22,439 nucleotides of DNA from an uncultured Bacteroidales bacterium (lineage in GTDB: Bacteria > Bacteroidota > Bacteroidia > Bacteroidales > UBA932): the NCBI GenBank assembly GCA_937900465.1, contig CALCEJ010000057.1:1-22439 (forward strand), read 5' to 3'. Positions 13,996 through 22,336 of this stretch are shown here, in pieces. Position 1 is the first letter of the stretch, and the number at the start of each line of letters is the position of its first letter. The notes beneath the pieces were generated by a model. That model was not told the origin of the DNA. It saw nothing but the letters and a program-made list of their open reading frames with translations, and did not search any database. The position numbers and the translations under genes were made by a program.

Positions 13996-16926
13996 ATGAA
14001 AAAAGCACTTCTCACAGCGGCCCTTGCACTTGCTGCGGCAGTCCTTGCCTTCGGTCAGGACTTCACCGGCGGCGTAAAGGGAACCGTGGTGAACCGTAAC
14101 GGACGCACTCCCGTGGAGAAAGCCCGCCTGACGCTTATGTCCGGCGCTTCGGAGATTGCAACGGTGGAGACCGCCGAGGACGGTACCTTCCTCATCGAAA
14201 ACCTCGACAACGGAATGTACACCCTCCTGATCACTGCCCCGGATTTCCTCGAGACCCAGGTCCAGGTTACCGTCAATGACGGCTTCGTAAAGAATATGTT
14301 CAACCTTTCCGTCACCCCGGTCCAGAAGGTTACTGACGTGGACGATGACTCCTTCGCGGAGTTCGACCTTGACGACACCGGCTACAACGACAATCCTGCG
14401 ATCCTGTTCGGTTCCAACGACGTATTCAACAGCATCGCCGGATACAACTTCTCCTCCGTGAGGTTCCGCGCCCGTGGCTATACCTCCGAGAGCCAGGATG
14501 TCTATCTCGCAGGTGTCAGGATGAACGACGCCGTTACCGGATACAGCCCCTTCTCCCTCTGGAGCGGCCTTAACGAGGCTATGCGTTCCAAGGAAACGGT
14601 CAACGGCTCTGAGATATCAGACTTCGGATTCGGTGGCTACAACGGCCTTACCAATATCTTTGCCAATGCATCGAACGTCCGCCGCGGCCTCCGCGGAAGC
14701 GTCCTCACAAACAGTGCACTCTACAGGCTCCGCGTAATGGGCTCTTATGCTACCGGCAAGATGGACAATGGCTGGTCCCTGGCGTTCAACGCATCGGCTC
14801 GCCTCGGGGGCAACGACTGGATCGACGGTGTCTATTACCGCTCGTTTGCATACTATTTCGCCGCAGACAAGGAGATCGATCCTTCGAACAGCCTCAGTTT
14901 CGTCTTCTTCGGAACACCCGGCGAAAGGGGAGCGCAGAACGCATCCACCCAGGAGGTTTACGACCTTATGTGGGACAATATGTACAACTCCAACTGGGGA
15001 TACCAGAACGGACGCGTACGTAATTCCCGCGTCCGGAAGACTCACGAGCCCATCGCAATCCTGAAGTGGGATTTCACCCCATCGGAGAACTTCGAGAGTT
15101 CCGCTACGCTCCTTTACCGCTTCGGCAAGAACGGATACACGGCGCTTGACTGGTACAATGCCCAGGATCCCCGTCCTGACTACTACCGCAATCTCCCGAG
15201 CTATTTTTACAACGAAGATTCAGAACTCAAGAGGAACAACCAGGACAAAGCCGTCCTGACCTACAGCGCCTGGTACAACGAAGATCCTTCCGTTGTCCAT
15301 CTGAACTGGGACCGCCTCTACAACGTCAATATGCTCAGCGAAGGCGGACGTTCAAAGTACGTCCAGGAAGAACGTCACGTGGATCAGAAGGATCTCAACT
15401 TCGCATACAATTTCAAGTACCGTCCCCTCGACTGGATTGTCGTCAGCGGCGGCTTGAACGCCCGGATCAACAACACCGAGTACTATAAGGTCATCGCTGA
15501 CCTGCTAGGCGGAAAGTATTTCGTGGACATCGACAACTTCGCGGACCGCGACTATGCCGCATACCCCTACCGCAGCCAGAACGACCTCGACTATTATCTC
15601 GAGCACGGCGAGGCCCGTACGCTCGGCGTCGGTGACAAGTACGGATACGACTATATGGCCCATATCCGCAACTACGGCGGATGGGTGAGCGGTCGCTTCT
15701 CCTTCGGAAACCTTGGCGTTACGGCAGCCGGAAAGGTGGGCCTGAACAGTTTCTGGAGGGAAGGCCTTGTCCGTAAGGGACTCTTCCCCGGAATCCCCAT
15801 CACCGTGAACGGCGAAACCATCGCCCCTGAGACCGATGCCTCCGGAGAGATCATCACCTCCTACGGAAACTCCAAGAAGGCGACGTTCCTGACCTATGCC
15901 GGAAAACTCGCCCTCAACTACGTTATCGGCGGCAAGCAGCGTGTATATGCGAATGCGGGCTACTTCAATGACGCCCCTAACTTCAACCAGGCTTTCCTCA
16001 GCCCCCGAACCCGTAACTCCCTTATGCCCGGACTGACAACCGTGAAGACCCTCTCCACTGACGTTAACTGGCAGTATTCCGGAAGCGGAATCAACGTCAG
16101 GGCTACGGCCTACTACACGCTTATCCGTGACATCTCCAAGGTGATGAGCGCTTACGACGATATGCAGAACGCATTCTCCAACTTCGCCATCAGCGGAATC
16201 AACCAGCGCCACTACGGAGTCGAGCTGGGATTCAAGGTCCCTACCTACATCGTCCCGAACCTCTCCGTCCAGGGTGTCGTTGCCGCCGGCAGGGCTGAAT
16301 ATGTGGGAACTCCCACGATGGTCCAGACCGTTGATAACGATGCAAGGGAAATCACCTACAACGGACAGGCCGTCATTCCCCTGACCTATTGGAGCCGCGG
16401 ACCAGTCTATGCCCACGATGTGTACGGGAATATTCCTGAAGGCACCCAGTTCGGCGACTACCGCAAGATCCAGAGGCATTACGTCCCTTCAACCCCCCAG
16501 CTTGCCGCATCGCTCGGCTTCTCCTGGAACTACAACTACTGGTTCGTGGAGGCCGATGTCGAATACTTCGACGAGGCATACCTCGATATGAACCCTCTCT
16601 ACCGTACGGACTATGCTGTTGCAGGACCTGACAACGTCGTCACCCCCGAGGAAGTCGAGTATATGGCATCCCAGGAAAAGTTCGACGCCGCTTTCCTCGT
16701 GAATGCATCCGTCGGCAAGTCCTGGTACATCCAGCGTAAATACCAGCTCGGATTCTCCCTCAATGCGAAGAACCTCCTCAATAACCGCGACGTCAAGACC
16801 GGCGGTTATGAACAGACCCGTATCGTGGACAACACCGAATCCAAGAAGCGTTACTACCGTTTCGATCCCAAGTATTTCTATATGAGCGGAATGAACTATA
16901 TGTTGAACGTTTATTTCAGATTCTAG
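13996..16926 (+). CDS. TonB-dependent outer-membrane receptor
   Basis: A 976-residue TonB-dependent transporter. It has a signal peptide (cleavage near AFG|Q21), a carboxypeptidase-regulatory-like domain at about 25-108, an acidic linker at about 114-127 (several Asp in a row, no obvious TonB box), a plug at about 130-225 containing VRFRARGYTSE and VYLAGVRMND, and a beta-barrel ending LNVYFRF with the expected C-terminal Phe. It differs clearly from the Oar-like receptor upstream in plug sequence and size. No SusD partner follows; instead a DUF5689 lipoprotein gene starts 6 nt downstream, a pairing I recall as recurrent in Bacteroidetes. Its position directly after two nucleases suggests uptake of oligonucleotides, nucleosides or released phosphate compounds, which is an inference. 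Confidence 0.88.
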   Translation: MKKALLTAALALAAAVLAFGQDFTGGVKGTVVNRNGRTPVEKARLTLMSGASEIATVETAEDGTFLIENLDNGMYTLLITAPDFLETQVQVTVNDGFVKNMFNLSVTPVQKVTDVDDDSFAEFDLDDTGYNDNPAILFGSNDVFNSIAGYNFSSVRFRARGYTSESQDVYLAGVRMNDAVTGYSPFSLWSGLNEAMRSKETVNGSEISDFGFGGYNGLTNIFANASNVRRGLRGSVLTNSALYRLRVMGSYATGKMDNGWSLAFNASARLGGNDWIDGVYYRSFAYYFAADKEIDPSNSLSFVFFGTPGERGAQNASTQEVYDLMWDNMYNSNWGYQNGRVRNSRVRKTHEPIAILKWDFTPSENFESSATLLYRFGKNGYTALDWYNAQDPRPDYYRNLPSYFYNEDSELKRNNQDKAVLTYSAWYNEDPSVVHLNWDRLYNVNMLSEGGRSKYVQEERHVDQKDLNFAYNFKYRPLDWIVVSGGLNARINNTEYYKVIADLLGGKYFVDIDNFADRDYAAYPYRSQNDLDYYLEHGEARTLGVGDKYGYDYMAHIRNYGGWVSGRFSFGNLGVTAAGKVGLNSFWREGLVRKGLFPGIPITVNGETIAPETDASGEIITSYGNSKKATFLTYAGKLALNYVIGGKQRVYANAGYFNDAPNFNQAFLSPRTRNSLMPGLTTVKTLSTDVNWQYSGSGINVRATAYYTLIRDISKVMSAYDDMQNAFSNFAISGINQRHYGVELGFKVPTYIVPNLSVQGVVAAGRAEYVGTPTMVQTVDNDAREITYNGQAVIPLTYWSRGPVYAHDVYGNIPEGTQFGDYRKIQRHYVPSTPQLAASLGFSWNYNYWFVEADVEYFDEAYLDMNPLYRTDYAVAGPDNVVTPEEVEYMASQEKFDAAFLVNASVGKSWYIQRKYQLGFSLNAKNLLNNRDVKTGGYEQTRIVDNTESKKRYYRFDPKYFYMSGMNYMLNVYFRF

Positions 16927-16932
16927 CGAGTT

Positions 16933-18159
16933 ATGAAAAAGTTATACATCCTTTCGGCGGCTCTTTTAGCCGCAGTATCCTGCCAGAGTCTGATTGAAGA
17001 GTGGCAGCCCGTCTTTACCGGTACATACGAGCCTTCCGAGGCCTATGTCCCCGTCAATATGGACGACGAGGTCAACACTACGATCGCCCAGCTCTGCGCA
17101 ATGTATACTTCCCACGGAAAGCCTGTCCAGATTACGGATGACATCGTTATAAAGGGCCAGGTCACCACTTCCGACGAAGCCGGGAACGTCTACCGTGAGA
17201 TTTACATCCAGGACGAAACCGGCGCAATTGACCTCAAACTTGGTAAATCTTCTTCCTATGACGACTACAAAGTGGGCCAGGTCCTCTATGTGAGGTGCTA
17301 TGGCCTCGCCCTTGGCGAGTATGGCTACAAGAGCGGAAGCTATGGCGGCTCCGGCCTTCTCCAGCTGGGTATGCTCGGAGACGGATGGAAGGACTATTTA
17401 GACGGAACGACCACGGACCTCCCCGAGTATGAGACCGCTTACATCGATTCCACTCCGATCATCAACCAGCATATCTTCCGCGGGGAGATCCTTCCCGAGG
17501 AGGAACGCATCAAGCCCGTGGAGACCCTTTCCGGGGCTGATCTTACGAAGGATGCCAATGTTGCGAAGCTCGTTACCCTGAAAGGCTGCAGGTATGGAAA
17601 TTCCGTGGGCGGAAAGGAAATTTTCTGCCTGTTCTATCCGGACCCCAACCTCGAGCACGCAAATACGGACAGGGGAAAGCAGAACCGCGTATTCCTTTCC
17701 TCTCCTACCACCCGTGTGAACGGTGCTGACTATACCTTCGGCATTACCACCTGGGCCCTTACCAAACTTCGTTTCACCGCTCTCGTTGAATCCGGTATCT
17801 GGGATAACGAGGAGATGGCGGACGGCGGTGCGGACGAAGCCGGCAACAAGACCTTCGGGACCCGCTATACGAACGAAGAGGTATTCGGTTACAAAGCCCT
17901 CTATAAGCAGGCTGCAATCGATCACGCAACCTCCCAGAGCGTCAGCCACTACTTTATGTATGACGGCGTGGAGGTCCAGGTCCGCTCCAGCGGTTACGCC
18001 CGTTTTGCGGATTATCCAATCCCTGCTGATGTCCTGAGCGGATCCAGGTCCATCGATCTCTGCGGTATCCTTTCCCGATATCAGGGGAGTGCCCAGTTCA
18101 CTCTTCTGGATACCTGGTATAGCGACGACCCTTCAAAGGAAACACTCCTCAAGCTTTAA
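16933..18159 (+). CDS. DUF5689-type OB-fold lipoprotein
   Basis: A 408-residue lipoprotein, probably the surface partner of the preceding receptor. The lipobox is AVSC with Cys17. An OB-fold-like DUF5689 region spans about 58-165, with the strand pattern IVIKGQVTTSDEAGNVYREI followed by IYIQDETGAIDL. The middle part, about 170-330, has no recognised domain. A second OB-like segment lies at about 338-396, ending GILSRYQGSAQFTLLD, typical of the last strand of such folds. There is no catalytic motif. It takes the place a SusD lipoprotein has beside SusC, so a role in capturing ligand at the receptor mouth is plausible. OB folds often bind single-stranded nucleic acid but also carbohydrates and other ligands. 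Spacing to both neighbours is 6 nt. The DUF name is from memory of the family pattern. Confidence 0.78.
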   Translation: MKKLYILSAALLAAVSCQSLIEEWQPVFTGTYEPSEAYVPVNMDDEVNTTIAQLCAMYTSHGKPVQITDDIVIKGQVTTSDEAGNVYREIYIQDETGAIDLKLGKSSSYDDYKVGQVLYVRCYGLALGEYGYKSGSYGGSGLLQLGMLGDGWKDYLDGTTTDLPEYETAYIDSTPIINQHIFRGEILPEEERIKPVETLSGADLTKDANVAKLVTLKGCRYGNSVGGKEIFCLFYPDPNLEHANTDRGKQNRVFLSSPTTRVNGADYTFGITTWALTKLRFTALVESGIWDNEEMADGGADEAGNKTFGTRYTNEEVFGYKALYKQAAIDHATSQSVSHYFMYDGVEVQVRSSGYARFADYPIPADVLSGSRSIDLCGILSRYQGSAQFTLLDTWYSDDPSKETLLKL

Positions 18160-18165
18160 TCTCTT

Positions 18166-20187
18166 ATGGTCAGAAGAATTCTTCCCCTAACCCTCGTAGT
18201 GATTATGTGCGCAGCGTGCCATCAGAATCCCTTCTTCCAGCAGTGGGACACTCCTTACGGGACTGCGCCCTTCTCAAAGATAAGCGAGAAGGACTATCTT
18301 CCCGCATTCAAGGAGGGAATACGTCAGCAAAAAGCTGACATCGAGGCAATCATTTCCAATCCGGAGGCCCCGACCTTCGAGAATACCGTTGCCGCATTCG
18401 ATCGTTCAGGAGCCCTGCTTGCAAAGGTTGAGGGAGTGTTCTTCAACCTTTCCGAGTCCGAATCCACCCCTCTTATGCAGATGATCGAAGAGGAGGTTAC
18501 TCCTATGGTGACCGCCGCTTCGGACGAGATAATGATGAACGAGGCGCTTTTCAAGAGGGTCAAGGCCGTCTATGAAGGCGGGGAGGAGCTTACCCGCGAG
18601 CAGCAGATGGTCGTGAAGAAGCTCTACGAGGGCTTTGTCCGTAACGGTGTCGGACTGGATGAGGAAGGAAAGGCAAGGTTTGCGGAAATCAATACCCGCC
18701 TCTCCAGCCTCAGCCAGCGCTTCGGACAGAATCTTCTCGCGGAGAACAATGCCTTTAAGGAGGAGACCGGAATCACTGTTTCGGAGTATCCTTCCTGGAT
18801 GGCTACTGCCCAAGACCGCGCTGCCCGTGAGAAGGCTTTCAAGGCCTACAGCTCACGATGCAATCACGGCGACGGGCACGACAACAACGAAATCGTCCTC
18901 GAAATTATGCGCCTCCGTACGGAGAAGGCGAACCTTCTTGGATTCCCTACCTCCGCTGAATACCTCCTTGACAACAAGATGGCAGGTAACTCGGCAACCG
19001 TCGACGCCTTCCTGAGGCCCATTATGGACGCCTCGATGCGTAAGGCCCGTGAGGAAATCGCCGATATGCAGGAGGTGATGGACGAGGATGTCGCCGCCGG
19101 TATCCTTCCGGAAGGATCGAAGATTGAGCCTTGGGACTGGTTCTACTATGCAGAACGCGTCCGCGCAAGGAAATATGCCCTCGACGAGACTCTTACAAAG
19201 CCCTACTTCCAGATAGACTCCGTCCGTAAGGGCGTGTTCTACGCAGCAGAAAAGCTCTATGGGGTCCGGATTGAAGAAGTCCCTGAGGTCGAGGTCTATA
19301 ACCCGGTCGTAAAGGCGTACAAGCTTACCGACGCAGACGGTTCCCTTCTTGGAATATTCTACGCTGATTACTTCTCCCGTCCTACCAAACGGGGAGGCGC
19401 CTGGATGAACAATTTCCGTGACCAGTACGTCGTTGACGGTAAGGAAACACGTCCCGTAATCGTGAACTGCTGCAACTTCCCCCCGGCGACGGAGGAAATG
19501 CCTTCACTGCTTACTGTTGACGAGGTTCAGACCGCTTTCCACGAGTTCGGTCACGCCCTTCACGGTTTCCTGACAAAGTGCAATTACGCCTCGGTAAGCG
19601 GCACGTCTGTCGCCCGCGATTTCGTCGAGATGTTCTCCCAGTTCAACGAGAACTGGGCCTTCCAGAAGGAAATACTCTCCGCCTACGCGAACGATTACCG
19701 AACCGGTGAGCCTGTCCCGGAGGAACTGGTCTCGAAGATAAACAATGCGCTCAAGTTCAATCAGGGCTTTATGACCGGGGAACTCTGCGCGGCATCTATC
19801 CTCGATATGAAATGGCACGAGCTTACTCTCGAGCAGCTGTCTGAGTTTACGGATGCAGCCTCTATCCGGTCCTTCGAGGAACGGGTTTGCAAGGAAATGG
19901 GCCTTATCGACGAGATTATTCCACGTTACCGCACAACCTATTTCAACCACATCTTCAATTCCGGCTACAGCGCGGGTTACTACGGATATCTGTGGTCGGA
20001 AGTACTGGACGTGGACGCCTTCGAAAAGTTCAAGGAGGACGGTCTCTGGAATCCTGACACTGCCCTCGCCTTCAGGAAGATATTCCTCGAGAGGGGAGGA
20101 AGCGAAGAGCCTATGACCATGTTCCGTGAATTCCGCGGCACTGATCCCAATCCTGCCGCCCTTCTTCGCGCAAGAGGCCTTGAATAG
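18166..20187 (+). CDS. M3-family zinc metallopeptidase lipoprotein (Dcp/oligopeptidase A type)
   Basis: A 673-residue thimet-oligopeptidase-family enzyme that hydrolyses oligopeptides, either removing C-terminal dipeptides (Dcp) or cutting internally (oligopeptidase A). The zinc site is intact: HEFGH at 459-463 gives two His ligands and catalytic Glu460, and Glu488 in RDFVEMFSQ is the third ligand. The family's long helical N-terminal half precedes it, and length is close to the usual 680-710. The start at ATG 18166 yields a short lipoprotein-like signal, LVVIMCAAC, with Cys18. The lipobox is imperfect (Met-Cys before Ala-Ala), but envelope location is likely. It is 6 nt after the DUF5689 gene and 1 nt before the GH92 gene, suggesting translational coupling. 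Processing imported peptides fits a debris-scavenging operon; Dcp versus OpdA cannot be decided here. Confidence 0.9.
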   Translation: MVRRILPLTLVVIMCAACHQNPFFQQWDTPYGTAPFSKISEKDYLPAFKEGIRQQKADIEAIISNPEAPTFENTVAAFDRSGALLAKVEGVFFNLSESESTPLMQMIEEEVTPMVTAASDEIMMNEALFKRVKAVYEGGEELTREQQMVVKKLYEGFVRNGVGLDEEGKARFAEINTRLSSLSQRFGQNLLAENNAFKEETGITVSEYPSWMATAQDRAAREKAFKAYSSRCNHGDGHDNNEIVLEIMRLRTEKANLLGFPTSAEYLLDNKMAGNSATVDAFLRPIMDASMRKAREEIADMQEVMDEDVAAGILPEGSKIEPWDWFYYAERVRARKYALDETLTKPYFQIDSVRKGVFYAAEKLYGVRIEEVPEVEVYNPVVKAYKLTDADGSLLGIFYADYFSRPTKRGGAWMNNFRDQYVVDGKETRPVIVNCCNFPPATEEMPSLLTVDEVQTAFHEFGHALHGFLTKCNYASVSGTSVARDFVEMFSQFNENWAFQKEILSAYANDYRTGEPVPEELVSKINNALKFNQGFMTGELCAASILDMKWHELTLEQLSEFTDAASIRSFEERVCKEMGLIDEIIPRYRTTYFNHIFNSGYSAGYYGYLWSEVLDVDAFEKFKEDGLWNPDTALAFRKIFLERGGSEEPMTMFREFRGTDPNPAALLRARGLE

Positions 20188-20188
20188 G

Positions 20189-22336
20189 ATGAGAAGACAA
20201 CCCCTATATCTTCTGGCGGCGCTCCTTGCGGGGGGTGCCGTCATCGGTTGCTGCCCGGAGGTGCCGGTTGATTTTGTGGACCCGCTGATTGGTTCAGGGG
20301 GGCACGGACACGTATTCGTCGGTGCGAACGTGCCGTTTGGCTCTGTCCAGCTCGGCCCCACATCGATCCCCGTTGACTGGGACTGGTGCTCCGGATATCA
20401 CAGGAGCGATTCTACTGTAATCGGATTCTCCCATACGCATCTGAGCGGTACGGGAATAGGTGATCTTTTCGATGTTACGGTTATGCCGGTGGTCGGTGAT
20501 GTTACGTATGCAAGGGGAACGGAGGACGATCCCTGCTCCGGCCTTTGGTCTTACGCGGACCGCACCAAGGAAATCGCCCGTCCGGGCTATTACAGCGTTC
20601 CGCTTGAGCGCTATGGCATTCTTGCGGAGATGACGGCGACAACCCGTGCGGGATTCCACCGCTACACTTTCCCGGAGGCATCCGATGCGGCAATCGTAAT
20701 CGACCTTGAGAACGGGGTCTGCTGGGATAAGACTACAGAAAGCGGTTTCCGCCTCGAAGAAGGCGGAGCCGTCAGCGGCTGGAGGTTTTCCCGTGGATGG
20801 GCATACGATCAGAAGCTGTTCTTTTTCGCCGAAGTTTCAAAGCCGGCGGAAAGTGTGGAAGTCATCAATGACCGCTATGCAAGGATTAATCTGAGGACCC
20901 GTAAGGGTGAGAAGGTTCTCCTGAAGGTAGGCATCTCTGCCGTAAGCGAAGAAGCGGCGAAGGCGGCTCTCCGGTCGGAGATCCCCGGATGGAACTTTGA
21001 CAAGGTTGTATCCTCATCGTCATCGGCCTGGAATGCGGAGCTCTCAAAAATCCGTGTCAAGGGGCTTTCTCCCCGCGAAAAGAGGATATTCTACACGGCT
21101 CTCTATCATACTATGACAGCACCTTCCGTCTTCGGCGAGGCTGACGGCGAGTATCGCGGCGCTGACAGGATGCTTCATAAAGGGGACTTCACCAATTACA
21201 CGACGTTCTCCCTGTGGGACACTTACCGTACGGCAATGCCTCTGATGACCATTGTCCATCCGGAGAAGATGAATGACATTGTCCGCACGATGTTTGAGAT
21301 TTTCCGTCAGCAGGGGGATCTTCCGGTGTGGCATCTTATGGGCAACGAGACCAATTGCATGGTTGGGGATCCCGGTATTATCGCTTTCGCCGATGCGGTT
21401 GTAAAGGGCTTCAGGGCCGGTCTTACGGATGACGAAATCGTTGAGGCGCTGGTCACCACTGCCGTGAATCCTGAAAGGGGCAAAGGCCCCCGCCGGGAGA
21501 TGGGCTATGTCCCTGCGGACCGGCAGATTTACAGCCTCGCCTATGATATGGAGTATGCGATAGCTGATGCGGCGGTGGCCTCTGTGGCGTCGGCAATGGG
21601 CCGGAAGGCTCTTGCGGATTCATACAGGGAAAGAAGTCACTCCTGGCGGAACTACTGGGATCCTGAGACGGGATTCCTCCGCGGAAAGGATTCAGACGGC
21701 GCCTTCCTGGAGCCGTTCAATCCGTTCGAAGCTGATACACGCGCTTATGTTGAGGGTAATGCCTGGCAGTACAAGTGGCTTGTCCCCCACGATCTTCCTT
21801 CGCTCGTTGAGCTGATCGGCTCCCGCGAAAAGGCTCTTGAGGACCTGGATGCGCTGTTTGCCGCTTCCGAAGAGCTTGGCAGCGAGGCTCCGCCTGATAT
21901 GAGCGGCCTTATCGGACAATATGTCCACGGCAATGAGCCCAGCCACCATATAATCTACTTCTACACTATGCTCGGAGAGCCGCGCCGTGCAGCGGAGAGG
22001 CTCCGCGAGGTCTATGCCCGTTTTTATGATGATACTCCCGAGGGGCTTTCTGGAAATGAAGATGTGGGCCAGATGAGTGCGTGGTATGTGATGTCCGTTC
22101 TCGGATTCTACCAGGTCGAGCCCGCATCGACAAGGTTCTTCTTTGGCGCACCTGCTATCCCTGAGGCCGTCCTGAAGGTTGCGGGAGGGAAGTTTACCAT
22201 AAAGGCTACAGGCCTTTCTGATGAGAATGCATATATCAGTGAGGTACGCCTTAATGGTGAACCTTACGACCTTCCGTATATTGAATACAATGATATCGTT
22301 CGCGGCGGCTGCCTCGAATTTATAATGGGAAAATAA
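20189..22336 (+). CDS. GH92 exo-alpha-mannosidase lipoprotein
   Basis: Glycoside hydrolase family 92 enzymes are calcium-dependent inverting exo-alpha-mannosidases that trim mannose from high-mannose N-glycans and related glycans. The ATG at 20189 gives 715 residues and a lipobox VIGC with Cys21 (or Cys22); an upstream in-frame ATG at 20126 would put a non-signal extension in front and lies within the peptidase gene. Family signatures are FSHTHLSGTG from residue 80, GNETNC from 385, EGNAWQY with Glu522 as probable catalytic acid, HGNEPSHH around 579-587, and GNEDVGQMSAWY with Asp625 as probable base. From memory, alpha-1,2-specific members have His-Glu before NEP, whereas here it is His-Gly, so another linkage is possible. 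The start is 1 nt after the peptidase stop, and the stop overlaps the next ATG. The following mannose-6-phosphate isomerase supports a mannose-supplying role. Confidence 0.93.
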   Translation: MRRQPLYLLAALLAGGAVIGCCPEVPVDFVDPLIGSGGHGHVFVGANVPFGSVQLGPTSIPVDWDWCSGYHRSDSTVIGFSHTHLSGTGIGDLFDVTVMPVVGDVTYARGTEDDPCSGLWSYADRTKEIARPGYYSVPLERYGILAEMTATTRAGFHRYTFPEASDAAIVIDLENGVCWDKTTESGFRLEEGGAVSGWRFSRGWAYDQKLFFFAEVSKPAESVEVINDRYARINLRTRKGEKVLLKVGISAVSEEAAKAALRSEIPGWNFDKVVSSSSSAWNAELSKIRVKGLSPREKRIFYTALYHTMTAPSVFGEADGEYRGADRMLHKGDFTNYTTFSLWDTYRTAMPLMTIVHPEKMNDIVRTMFEIFRQQGDLPVWHLMGNETNCMVGDPGIIAFADAVVKGFRAGLTDDEIVEALVTTAVNPERGKGPRREMGYVPADRQIYSLAYDMEYAIADAAVASVASAMGRKALADSYRERSHSWRNYWDPETGFLRGKDSDGAFLEPFNPFEADTRAYVEGNAWQYKWLVPHDLPSLVELIGSREKALEDLDALFAASEELGSEAPPDMSGLIGQYVHGNEPSHHIIYFYTMLGEPRRAAERLREVYARFYDDTPEGLSGNEDVGQMSAWYVMSVLGFYQVEPASTRFFFGAPAIPEAVLKVAGGKFTIKATGLSDENAYISEVRLNGEPYDLPYIEYNDIVRGGCLEFIMGK

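Noticed and set aside
1917..18159. A classical SusC/SusD polysaccharide utilisation locus
   Set aside because: Neither receptor is followed by a SusD-type lipoprotein, there is no linked sigma/anti-sigma or hybrid two-component regulator, and the only glycosidase (GH92) is four genes downstream of the nucleases.
20126..20188. An in-frame upstream ATG for the GH92 gene
   Set aside because: It lies inside the peptidase gene and would bury the lipoprotein signal behind 21 extra residues.
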